This document shows, piece after piece, positions 54,602 to 62,427 of a stretch of 64,000 nt of DNA. The first letter of the stretch is position 1. Each line of letters starts with the position of its first letter. The notes under the pieces are model-generated. The model was not told the origin of the DNA. It did no database searches and was given only the letters and a program-made list of their open reading frames with translations. Where the stretch lies: assembly GCF_002014985.1 (NCBI RefSeq), contig NZ_MUXU01000010.1, positions 1 through 64,000 of the forward strand, read 5' to 3'. Source of the stretch: Moraxella caviae. GTDB taxonomy: Bacteria; Pseudomonadota; Gammaproteobacteria; Pseudomonadales; Moraxellaceae. Made by a program: the position numbers and the translations under genes.

Positions 54602-56899
54602 ATGTCAGAACAAAAATCCGCTGAACAACAGCAGTTTGAGCAAAACGCCCTACACTACCACGAACACCCACGTCCGGGTAAAATCAGCGTTACCCCAACC
54701 AAGCAAATCGCCAACCAACGCGACTTGGCGCTGGCTTATTCTCCGGGTGTGGCAGTGCCTTGTCTTGAAATTGAAAAAGACCCAAAACTTGCCGCCAAAT
54801 ACACCGCACGCGCAAACCTTGTTGGCGTAATCACCAACGGTACCGCCGTGCTTGGACTTGGCAACATCGGCGCGCTGGCATCAAAACCTGTGATGGAAGG
54901 TAAAGGCGTACTGTTCAAAAAATTCGCTGGCATTGACGTGTTTGACATTGAAATCAACGAACACGACCCAGATAAGTTCATCGAAACCGTTGCCAGCCTT
55001 GAGCCAACATTCGGCGGCATCAACCTAGAAGACATCAAAGCGCCAGAATGTTTCAAAATTGAGCGTGAATTGCGCGAAAAAATGAACATTCCTGTGTTTC
55101 ATGACGACCAGCACGGTACAGCAATCATCTCCGCCGCCGCACTGCTAAACGCCCTACAGCTTAACGGCAAAAAAATTGAAGACATCACTTTGGTTTGCTC
55201 AGGCGCAGGCGCAGCAGCGATTTCTTGCCTTGATTTGGTGGTGGCACTGGGTGCGAAAAAAGAAAACATCTATGTGCTTGATTCTAAAGGCGTAATTACC
55301 GCCAGCCGTGAAAATCTTGACGAATCAAAACAACGCTACGCTCGCGACACCGACAAAACCACGCTGGCAGAAGTGATGGTGGACGCAGACGTATTTCTTG
55401 GCTTGTCAGGCCCCGGCGTGGTCAGCCAAGACATGGTGCGCAGCATGGCAAAAGACCCAATCATCTTTGCGCTTGCCAACCCAACGCCAGAAATCATGCC
55501 AGAGCTTGCGCACGCAGTACGCTCAGACGTCATCATGGCGACTGGCCGCTCGGATTATCCAAACCAAGTGAACAACGCCTTGTGCTTCCCTTATATTTTC
55601 CGTGGCGCGCTGGACGTGGGCGCAACCACCGTGAATGAAGAAATGAAGCTGGCTTGTGTACACGCCATCGCAGCCATGGCACACACCGAATCACAAGACT
55701 TAGACAGCACAGGTAAAACCGCCAAGTCGTTCGGTCGTGATTATCTGATTCCCGGCCCACTTGAGCCAAATTTGATTCTGGAAATCGCCCCAGCCGTTGC
55801 CAAAGCAGCGATGGATACTGGCGTGGCAACCTTGCCAATCAGCGATTTTGACGCTTATCGCCAAAAACTGTCTGAATTTGTGTACAACACCGCCTTGGCG
55901 ATGAAACCAATCTTTAACAAAGCCAAAGCCGATCCAAAACGTATCGTATACGCAGAAGGCGAAGACATCAACGTACTGCGCGCGGTACAAGTGGTGGTGG
56001 ACGAGCAAATCGCTACGCCGATTTTGATTGGTCGCCCTGATGTCATCAACAAAGAAATTGAAGATTTGGGTCTGCGTTTGGTAGATGGCGAAAACATCAC
56101 CATCATCGATCCGCACACCAACCCACGCTACGAAGATTACTGGAAGCACTACTACGAGCAAAACAAACGCAATGGCGTGAGTGTCGAGCTGGCACGCCGT
56201 GATGTGCGCCGTAAGACAAGTTTGCACAGTGCGCTGATGGTAGAGCTTGGCGATGCTGACGGCATGATTTGTGGCACATTCGGCTTCTACCATCTGCATC
56301 TAAACTATGTGCGCCGCGTGATTGATAAGCGTGAAGGCGTCAGCGGTCTGTATGCGATGAACGCCATTTTGATGCAAAACCGCAACCTATTCATCGCTGA
56401 TACTTATATCAACGAAGACCCAACCGCTGAAGAGCTTGCCGAAATGACCGTATTGGCAGCCGAAAGTGTGCGCCGTTTTGGTATCACGCCGCGCGTTGCC
56501 CTGCTGTCGCATTCAAACTTTGGCACATCAGACCGTGAGTCTGCCGCCAAAATGCGCAGAGTTCACGACCTATTGACCGAGATGAATGTGGACTTTGAAT
56601 TTGATGGCGAAATGCACGGCGATGCTGCGCTGGACGAGCGTATCCGTGAGCAAAGCTATCCATTTAGCACGCTCAAAGGCTCGGCAAACTTGCTGATTTT
56701 GCCAACGCTTGACGCAGCAAACATCGCCTTTAACTTGCTAAAAACCGCCACAGGTTCGGCAGCGATTGGCCCAATCCTACTGGGTGCGGACAAACCTGCG
56801 CACATCTTGACGCCATCAGCCACCGCGCGCCGCATTGTAAACATGACGGCATTGACCGTGGCAGACGTACAAGACCTAGAGCGCAAAAACAACGCCTAA
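54602..56899 (+). CDS. maeB: NADP-dependent malic enzyme with phosphotransacetylase-like domain
   Basis: Decarboxylates malate to pyruvate with NADP reduction. The 765-residue protein has the malic enzyme half (1 to about 430), with [58 protein letters not shown] and [15 protein letters not shown]. The second half (about 430-765) resembles phosphate acetyltransferase ([39 protein letters not shown]). In known MaeB proteins the second part is regulatory and responds to acetyl-CoA. It is monocistronic with a clear terminator. Confidence 0.96.
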   Translation: MSEQKSAEQQQFEQNALHYHEHPRPGKISVTPTKQIANQRDLALAYSPGVAVPCLEIEKDPKLAAKYTARANLVGVITNGTAVLGLGNIGALASKPVMEGKGVLFKKFAGIDVFDIEINEHDPDKFIETVASLEPTFGGINLEDIKAPECFKIERELREKMNIPVFHDDQHGTAIISAAALLNALQLNGKKIEDITLVCSGAGAAAISCLDLVVALGAKKENIYVLDSKGVITASRENLDESKQRYARDTDKTTLAEVMVDADVFLGLSGPGVVSQDMVRSMAKDPIIFALANPTPEIMPELAHAVRSDVIMATGRSDYPNQVNNALCFPYIFRGALDVGATTVNEEMKLACVHAIAAMAHTESQDLDSTGKTAKSFGRDYLIPGPLEPNLILEIAPAVAKAAMDTGVATLPISDFDAYRQKLSEFVYNTALAMKPIFNKAKADPKRIVYAEGEDINVLRAVQVVVDEQIATPILIGRPDVINKEIEDLGLRLVDGENITIIDPHTNPRYEDYWKHYYEQNKRNGVSVELARRDVRRKTSLHSALMVELGDADGMICGTFGFYHLHLNYVRRVIDKREGVSGLYAMNAILMQNRNLFIADTYINEDPTAEELAEMTVLAAESVRRFGITPRVALLSHSNFGTSDRESAAKMRRVHDLLTEMNVDFEFDGEMHGDAALDERIREQSYPFSTLKGSANLLILPTLDAANIAFNLLKTATGSAAIGPILLGADKPAHILTPSATARRIVNMTALTVADVQDLERKNNA

Positions 56900-56913
56900 A
56901 CCTTGCGCAAAAC

Positions 56914-56944
56914 AAAAGCACCGATTTATGTCGGTGCTTTTTTT
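56914..56944 (+). terminator. Terminator after maeB
   Basis: AAAAGCACCGA (56914-56924) and TCGGTGCTTTT (56931-56941) form a perfect stem, followed by further T residues. Confidence 0.9.
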
Positions 56945-57022
56945 GGTTTTGGTAAAATTGATTGGGTTTGTAGTATTGTAAATTGCATAGCTAAATTGCA
57001 CAACCACTTGATTTACAAGAAT

Positions 57023-58051
57023 TCAACCCTGCGCTTTTCGCCACGCCAGCATATGCTGCACATCTGCGTCAATGCCTGCTTTGAGCGAATCCAAACCATC
57101 ATAATGACGCTCACCATGCAAATAATGCAAAAATTCCACTTTTAGCACCTTGCCGTACAAATCGCCTGCAAATTCTGGCAAATGCACTTCTAGGCGCTCT
57201 TGTGTTCCATTGACACTTGGGCGTGTGCCAACGCTCACCGCCCCCAAAAGACTGTGCGGCTTTGTGCCTTGAATGCCAGTTTTACCATCTTTGGCGAAAT
57301 TTTGCCACGCCAGCGGTGTACCAGCTGCTTGAAAATCACTCGGCTTGCTTGGCGCATTGCAAGCAGCCGCACCATCAAGCACAAACACATCGGCAGCAAA
57401 CACGCCTTGCAAGGCGGCTTTTTTACGATTCAGGGCGATATTTGCCGTTGGAAAATCAAGCGTGCGCCCAATTTGATCGCCATGCACCACTTCGCCTGTG
57501 ATGGCATAATCTCGCCCCAAAAGCTGGCTAGCCTGCGCCAAATCACCCTGCGCCAAAGCGTGTCTGATGGCTGTAGAGCTGACTCGCTCACCTGCCGCCA
57601 AAACGCTCGGCAGCTGATCCACACCAAAACCCGCCTGCTGCAAAAACGCACGGTCGCCCATGCGGTCATGCCCAAAGCGAAAATCATCGCCCAGCACCAA
57701 ATCCACCACGCCAAGCACACGCAAAAGTTTGGCAAATTGCGCCGCCGACAGCGAACGAAACGCTTCATCAAAGCGTGCCACCAGCAAATAATCAATGCCG
57801 CACTGAGCAATGAGCGCCGCTTTTTCGGATAAATTGGTCAAACGTGCTGGCGGATTGTCCGCTTGGAAAAATTCGCGCGGCTGCGGCTCAAACACCATCA
57901 CCGCTGATTTTAGGTTTTTTTGCTGGGCGTGCGCCACCAATGCCCCAAGCAATGCCTGATGTCCCAAATGCACGCCATCGTAATTGCCAATGGTGAGCGC
58001 AAGTGGCGGCAGCTGTACAGAAAAATCAGGGGTGAGCGACAAAATTTGCAT
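57023..58051 (-). CDS. ribF: Bifunctional riboflavin kinase/FAD synthetase RibF
   Basis: Makes FMN from riboflavin and FAD from FMN. The 342-residue protein has the FAD-synthetase domain (1 to about 180), with LTIGNYDGVHLGHQALLGAL, VLGDDFRFGHDRMGDRAFLQ and RVSSTAIRHALAQGDL. The kinase domain (about 185-342) shows GDQIGRTLDFPTANI, SVGTRPSVNGTQERLEVHL and LKVEFLHYLHGE. About 30 residues in the kinase domain (VLDGAAACNAPSKPSDFQ) look like an extra loop. ileS and lspA, common neighbours, are not adjacent. No FMN riboswitch is seen upstream. Confidence 0.95.
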   Translation of the reverse strand: MQILSLTPDFSVQLPPLALTIGNYDGVHLGHQALLGALVAHAQQKNLKSAVMVFEPQPREFFQADNPPARLTNLSEKAALIAQCGIDYLLVARFDEAFRSLSAAQFAKLLRVLGVVDLVLGDDFRFGHDRMGDRAFLQQAGFGVDQLPSVLAAGERVSSTAIRHALAQGDLAQASQLLGRDYAITGEVVHGDQIGRTLDFPTANIALNRKKAALQGVFAADVFVLDGAAACNAPSKPSDFQAAGTPLAWQNFAKDGKTGIQGTKPHSLLGAVSVGTRPSVNGTQERLEVHLPEFAGDLYGKVLKVEFLHYLHGERHYDGLDSLKAGIDADVQHMLAWRKAQG

Positions 58052-58254
58052 GATGGTTGGTGCTAAGTGAAAAATTTAAACGCCCACTGCCAGCGATGGC
58101 AAATCAGCGCACGAAATCAAACCGCTTATTATAGGCGAAATTTTACCGCAGGGCAATTTTTACCGCCCACTGTTGCCACGATTTACGCCATAAACCCATC
58201 AAACACGAACCAAATGGCGCAAATCAGTCAGCGTACATCAAGCGACAAATCCCA

Positions 58255-58902
58255 TCACTGCTTTTGGTGCATGGCGTCAATGTATAACGATTGCGTTTTT
58301 TGTGCAGCTTTGTCTTGGGCGATTTCATTGGCGGTTTTGGCGGTCGGTGCAAGCCCTTTAATCAGTGGCAACTCATTGATATTACAACGTTTTCTCACCG
58401 CAAGACTGACAGGCACCATGCGCGCAAATTCAAACAAATGCAGCCACATTTCTTCACCGCCGTCAAATTCTTCGGCATCATCAAGACGAATGGCGGCAAT
58501 CTGCGCCAAATCTCGCAGCAGCTCTTCTTCGTCCTTGCTTGGCGTAATGCCCGCCACGCCAATGCCTGTCAAATAACCGCCCGCCCAATCCTTAAGCGCC
58601 AGCACACGCTCATACAGCTCATGCTCATCGTCAGGCACCAGCGGCTCGTAGGCGTAGGCATCGTCTTTGTCCTTGAGCGCAAAACTCACATCTTCTGCAT
58701 ACTCCGCCAAAAGCTCAAGCGCGCGCTCATTCGGCACATCAAAGCTCAGCTCTTCTAGCACACGCTGCCAGCCTTCTGCGTCAGGCGCATTGCAAGCCGT
58801 CATAATGCCTGTCATCAAGCCATGCAGCTCGCTGATGGTGATATCCGTCCAGTCGCTAAACGCTGCCGTCCAGTCGTCCCAGCCTGACATAAAATCGCTC
58901 AT
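58255..58902 (-). CDS. ygfB: UPF0149 family protein YgfB
   Basis: A 215-residue protein with the UPF0149 pattern ITISELHGLMTGIMTACNAPDAEGWQRVL, then LALKDWAGGYLTGIGVAG and LRDLAQIAAIRLDDAEE. ATG 58902 follows CGGAGAGATT; the frame is open further (58977) through a Gln/Lys/Pro repeat. It diverges from a zapB-like/zapA pair, the arrangement known for ygfB and zapA in E. coli and Pseudomonas, which supports the name. In P. aeruginosa YgfB influences ampDh3 expression and beta-lactam resistance; whether that holds here is unknown. The pepP-ubiH genes that normally follow are missing; ribF follows instead. Confidence 0.88.
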   Translation of the reverse strand: MSDFMSGWDDWTAAFSDWTDITISELHGLMTGIMTACNAPDAEGWQRVLEELSFDVPNERALELLAEYAEDVSFALKDKDDAYAYEPLVPDDEHELYERVLALKDWAGGYLTGIGVAGITPSKDEEELLRDLAQIAAIRLDDAEEFDGGEEMWLHLFEFARMVPVSLAVRKRCNINELPLIKGLAPTAKTANEIAQDKAAQKTQSLYIDAMHQKQ

Positions 58903-59405
58903 AATCTCTCCGTTTTGCTTAGATTTGATGGGTTTTTGTGATGGTTTTTGTGGTAATTTCTGCGATGGTTTTTGCAATGATTTACAGCAAGTTTGCCGTG
59001 ATTTTCAATGAATTTGGCAATGATTTTTGATAAATTGACTGACAATTTTTTAGTTTAAATTACCGTTTATCGGCAAATTTTTCAGCCGACAAATTTTCAG
59101 CCGCCAGCTTATCAAACCGCCAATGCTTCAGTCGTCAATTTTCAGCCGCTAATTTCAAACCGCTCATTCATCGCACATCTACTCTAAATGCGTGCATTTT
59201 GGCAAAACACAAGAGCGCAGGCAAATTTTATCTTACTCATCTAGCCAAAATCCAAGTCTGCCATCTTAAATCCACTTTGACAGCCCGTTCACGCCACGAA
59301 AAAACGGGAATTTTGCGGCAAATTTACACCAACACTCTATGAATTTTAACAAAAAATTGATAATATGGTATCATAACACCATCGTCTTATTTGCAAGGAT
59401 TTTTT
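58903..59405. other. Divergent spacer between ygfB and the zapB-like gene
   Basis: There are 503 bases without a gene. It contains loose repeats: GATGGTTTTTG-like words at 58935-58990, and AAATTTTCAGCCG/TCAAACCGC words at 59078-59165. A TTGATA...TATCAT-like promoter lies near 59355-59375 for the + strand genes. No structured RNA is recognised. Confidence 0.45.
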
Positions 59406-59765
59406 ATGTTAAACCAACTACAAACGCTTGAGCAAACCGTCTTAGAGCTCAAAAAACAGCACAATTACACCGCCACCGAGCTTGCCAATCTCAAACACAA
59501 AATGGCAAATGACGACAGTCCGCACATCATCACCGATTTGCAAAATCGCCTTGCTCAAGCCACGCAAGATTTAAATGCACAAGCCAAACAAAGCGAACAG
59601 CTGGAGCAATCTCGCAACGCTCTGCAAGCACAAATTGAAACTTTGATTGAAGAAAATCAATCACTTATCAAGCAAAATCAAGAACTTAAAGACAAAAACG
59701 CCTTGGCAATTTCACGCGCTGAAATCATTCAAGAATGGCTTAGCAAAATTGACAAACAAGCCTAA
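59406..59765 (+). CDS. ZapB-like coiled-coil protein
   Basis: A 119-residue protein predicted to be one long coiled coil (LNQLQTLEQTVLELKKQHN, then IETLIEENQSLIKQNQELKDKN). Its position directly upstream of zapA and divergent from ygfB matches the small TIGR02449/ZapB-like gene in pseudomonads and other relatives. ZapB-type proteins support the FtsZ ring through ZapA. ATG 59406 follows AAGGA. It is longer than the usual 70-80 residues. Confidence 0.78.
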   Translation: MLNQLQTLEQTVLELKKQHNYTATELANLKHKMANDDSPHIITDLQNRLAQATQDLNAQAKQSEQLEQSRNALQAQIETLIEENQSLIKQNQELKDKNALAISRAEIIQEWLSKIDKQA

Positions 59766-59825
59766 TTGCGCACATCGCCACAGCCATCAAGGTAATTTTA
59801 CGCAAGACAATTTCAAGGAAATACC

Positions 59826-60401
59826 ATGAATCACGTTCAAGCCGCAGCCGCACAAGCCGCCAATCTGACCAGACCTGCTGCACCAAATGCCGCACCAAAT
59901 GCACTGTCAGAAGCGGTGTCATCAGCCGCACAGCAGCCAAGTGCCGCCGTTTATGTGCAAAATCAAGCTCAAAATCAAGCAACGCAAACTGCGCACAATC
60001 CAGCTGCGCAAACTCAGCAAATCGCCAAACCAGCCGCCGCACCACAAACGCAAGCCGCTCCAAGCCAAGCTGGTGCAGATTTGCTGGTGAAAGACAAACC
60101 TGTGATGAAGCCTGTGGACATCAGCATTTCAGGCACGCCGCACCGCATCATTTGCCCAAGCGATGAAGTGAAAAACCTAGAAGCCACCGCTGACCACATC
60201 AACCAAAAATTGCGCGACATTCGCAAAAACATTCGTGGCAAAACCCCAACCAACGAAGAACTTTTGGTGTTGCTGTGCCTTGATTTGCACGACCAAGTGC
60301 AGCAGCTAAAACACGAAGTGAAATCGCACGAAGACAGCTCAAGCCAAGCGCTTGCTTTGATTGATAAAATCACCAAAGACGCGCGTTCTGTGCTTAAATA
60401 A
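59826..60401 (+). CDS. zapA: Cell division protein ZapA with Ala/Gln-rich N-terminal extension
   Basis: ZapA cross-links FtsZ filaments at mid-cell. Residues 94-191 are a complete ZapA: VDISISGTPHRIICPSDEVKNL, then ADHINQKLRDIRKNI, EELLVLLCLDLHDQVQQL and a final coiled helix. About 93 residues rich in Ala, Gln, Asn and Pro (NQAQNQATQTAHNPAAQTQQ) come first. The long form has a strong AAGGAAATACC Shine-Dalgarno, so it is probably the real start; an internal ATG at 60105 would give a normal 98-residue ZapA. The usual downstream 6S RNA gene and ygfA are absent. Confidence 0.9.
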   Translation: MNHVQAAAAQAANLTRPAAPNAAPNALSEAVSSAAQQPSAAVYVQNQAQNQATQTAHNPAAQTQQIAKPAAAPQTQAAPSQAGADLLVKDKPVMKPVDISISGTPHRIICPSDEVKNLEATADHINQKLRDIRKNIRGKTPTNEELLVLLCLDLHDQVQQLKHEVKSHEDSSSQALALIDKITKDARSVLK

Positions 60402-60417
60402 GCGGATTTACTTACAA

Positions 60418-60445
60418 AACCTGCCGATGAGTTGGCAGGTTTTTT
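60418..60445 (+). terminator. Terminator after zapA
   Basis: AACCTGCC (60418-60425) pairs with GGCAGGTT (60434-60441), followed by a T-run. Confidence 0.9.
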
Positions 60446-60528
60446 ATTGTCCATTCAATCACAAATAAACCGCAAACGACAAGCCCAAAATCCCGCCAAA
60501 CGCTTGACTACAAATTCTTTGCCCATGA

Positions 60529-60556
60529 TTGACAAGATATTACGTTTTGTTATAAT
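60529..60556 (+). promoter_or_regulatory. Consensus sigma-70 promoter of the TAXI-TRAP operon
   Basis: TTGACA (60529-60534), a 16-bp spacer and TATAAT (60551-60556). Both boxes are perfect, 87 bases before ATG 60643. It is the strongest-looking promoter in the window. Confidence 0.85.
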
Positions 60557-60642
60557 TTGTATCTAACAATTTTAAGCAATTTTACGCTGTCGTTTGGCGC
60601 AGCCATCTTTTAGCCGCCAAACCCAACCATAAGGAAATCATC

Positions 60643-61698
60643 ATGCGTTTTTCACTAAAAACTCTAGCCTTTGCCACCGCCTTAACCCTATCTGGCGCAG
60701 CACTGACCGCTTGTGGCGAAGATAATAAAACCGAAGCCGCCGCCGTCAGCGATGACGCACTACAAACCAAATTTGTTACCGTAGGCACAGGCGGTGCGTC
60801 TGGCCCCTATAACATCATTGGCACGTCTTTGACCGAAACTTATGCCAAATTATTTGGTGTAAACGCCAAAACCCAAACCACTGGTGCATCTGTAGAAAAC
60901 CTAAATCTTTTGGCGCAAAAGAAACTGGAAATGGCATTTGTGATGAGCGATGCGCTGAGCGAAGCGGTGGCCGGCACTGGCAATTTCACCGCCAAAATTG
61001 ACAACGTATCGCAAGTGGCAAGCCTATATCCAAACTATGTGCAAATCGTTGCGTCTGGCAAATCAGGCATCAAAAGCATTGAAGATCTAAAAGGCAAGCG
61101 TGTGGCAGTAGGCGCACAAGGCTCTGGCGTAGAAGTGGCAACGCGCGCTTTGCTTGAAGGCTTCGGCATCACTTATGCCGACATCAAAGTGGATTATTTG
61201 GGCTATGCTGAAGCGGCAGACGGTCTAAAATCAGGCAAGCTGGACGCGGCGTTTTTGACGAGCGGCATTCCAAACTCATCATTGATGGAGCTTGAGCAAG
61301 GCTTTGATTTACAACTGGTTTCTGTGCCGACCGAGCAGCTAAAAGAAGTTGCCAAAACCAAATCTTTCTTTATTCCGATGGATATTCCAGCGAACACTTA
61401 TGGCAATGCCCAAGCCGTACCGACCGCTGCCATCTTAAATGCACTGGTGGTGCGCAGCGACATCAGCGATGATGATGTGTACAAGCTGACCAAAGCCTTC
61501 TTTGAAAATCTTGACACGCTAAAAAATGCTCACCAAGCAGCAAATGACATCAGCGTTGCCAATGCGCAAAACGGCTTGGTTGCACCGCTGCACGCAGGCG
61601 CAAAACGCTACTATGACGAAGTGGCTGCCGCACAAACTTCCGCACCAGCCGAAGCTGAAGCTGCCGCCAATGCTGACGCTGAAAGCAGCGACAAATAA
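60643..61698 (+). CDS. TAXI-family TRAP transporter solute-binding lipoprotein
   Basis: A 351-residue substrate-binding protein. Its lipobox is AALTACGED (Cys24). The TAXI signature appears as FVTVGTGGASGPYNIIGTSLTETYAKLFG with TQTTGASVENLNLLAQKKLEMAFVMSD. IEDLKGKRVAVGAQGSGVEVATRALLEGFG forms the second lobe. It captures an organic acid or amino acid and hands it to the membrane subunits. The C-terminal 25 residues are Ala/Glu-rich. It is the first gene of an operon with DUF1850 and a fused permease. AAGGAAATCATC precedes the ATG. Confidence 0.93.
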   Translation: MRFSLKTLAFATALTLSGAALTACGEDNKTEAAAVSDDALQTKFVTVGTGGASGPYNIIGTSLTETYAKLFGVNAKTQTTGASVENLNLLAQKKLEMAFVMSDALSEAVAGTGNFTAKIDNVSQVASLYPNYVQIVASGKSGIKSIEDLKGKRVAVGAQGSGVEVATRALLEGFGITYADIKVDYLGYAEAADGLKSGKLDAAFLTSGIPNSSLMELEQGFDLQLVSVPTEQLKEVAKTKSFFIPMDIPANTYGNAQAVPTAAILNALVVRSDISDDDVYKLTKAFFENLDTLKNAHQAANDISVANAQNGLVAPLHAGAKRYYDEVAAAQTSAPAEAEAAANADAESSDK

Positions 61699-61707
61699 TT
61701 CACGCGC

Positions 61708-62205
61708 GTGAAACGTCATTTTACCGCCACAATCGCACGTTGTGTTGTGATTGTGGCGTGTTTTTTCGTTGTGGCTGTGGGCGTATTTTGGCGCACGCCT
61801 GCCGTGGTTTTGCGCACGCCAAACGATGAATTTCACTGCCGCTTGGCGCACGATTTTTCGCTCAAATGGCGACATTCGGTAGAAAAGCAGCTGTGGCAAG
61901 AAAATTACACCCAACAAGGCGATAAACTGCTACTGACCAGCACTTATATCCAAAGTTTTGGCGCAGGCACGCCAAGCACAGGCACGCCGATATCCGCCCC
62001 ACAAGGCTACACAGGTCAGCGTGTGGATTTGGCGCTTGATGTGCTAAATTGGGTAGTGTCTGACAACATGGCGGGCGAAATCATCAGCGCAGACGGACGC
62101 TTTGCCATCGCCAAAAAATTGCCTGATTATACCGAAGTGCAAATCAAGCCAGCCACTTTAAACGCATGGCAACGCCTTTGGATTGCGCCTTGCCCTGCCG
62201 AATAA
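61708..62205 (+). CDS. DUF1850 protein of TAXI-TRAP operon
   Basis: A 165-residue protein starting at GTG 61708, nine bases after the binding-protein stop. It has an N-terminal helix (VVIVACFFVVAVGVFW) and a domain with the DUF1850 pattern (FSLKWRHSVEKQLWQENYTQQGDKLLLTSTYIQSFGAGTP). DUF1850 genes are commonly found between the TAXI binding protein and the permease, so it is probably an accessory of the importer. Its exact role is unknown. Confidence 0.85.
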   Translation: MKRHFTATIARCVVIVACFFVVAVGVFWRTPAVVLRTPNDEFHCRLAHDFSLKWRHSVEKQLWQENYTQQGDKLLLTSTYIQSFGAGTPSTGTPISAPQGYTGQRVDLALDVLNWVVSDNMAGEIISADGRFAIAKKLPDYTEVQIKPATLNAWQRLWIAPCPAE

Positions 62206-62209
62206 AGCC

Positions 62210-62370
62210 GCTGGTAAATCGGCTTGATAAACCAACTGGGCAAATTGGCTGGGCAAATTGACTAGATAAATCAACTTGGCAAATTGGTTTAATAAAAACT
62301 GACAAAATCACGCCAATTTCAACCCACGCTCAACTGACAATCAATCAAGCAACCAACCAACCAACCAACA
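62210..62370. repeat. Short repeats in the DUF1850-permease spacer
   Basis: A GGCAAATTG-type word recurs at about 62239, 62252 and 62278. Positions 62351-62369 hold a tetranucleotide run of about five AACC units. The rest of 62206-62427 is AT-rich. The operon spacing here (222 bases) is unusually large for coupled genes. Confidence 0.55.
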
Positions 62371-62427
62371 ACCCATAATTAAAAAATCTCATCAATCCCG
62401 CCTGAACACTTTTGTGCAAGGATTTTT

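Noticed and set aside
57023..58254. FMN riboswitch upstream of ribF
   Set aside because: The leader has no AGGGGCGG-type conserved core and no matching terminator pair.
60402..60642. 6S RNA (ssrS) downstream of zapA
   Set aside because: Its usual site was inspected. Only a terminator, about 80 AT-rich bases and a consensus promoter are present, with no long bulged hairpin.
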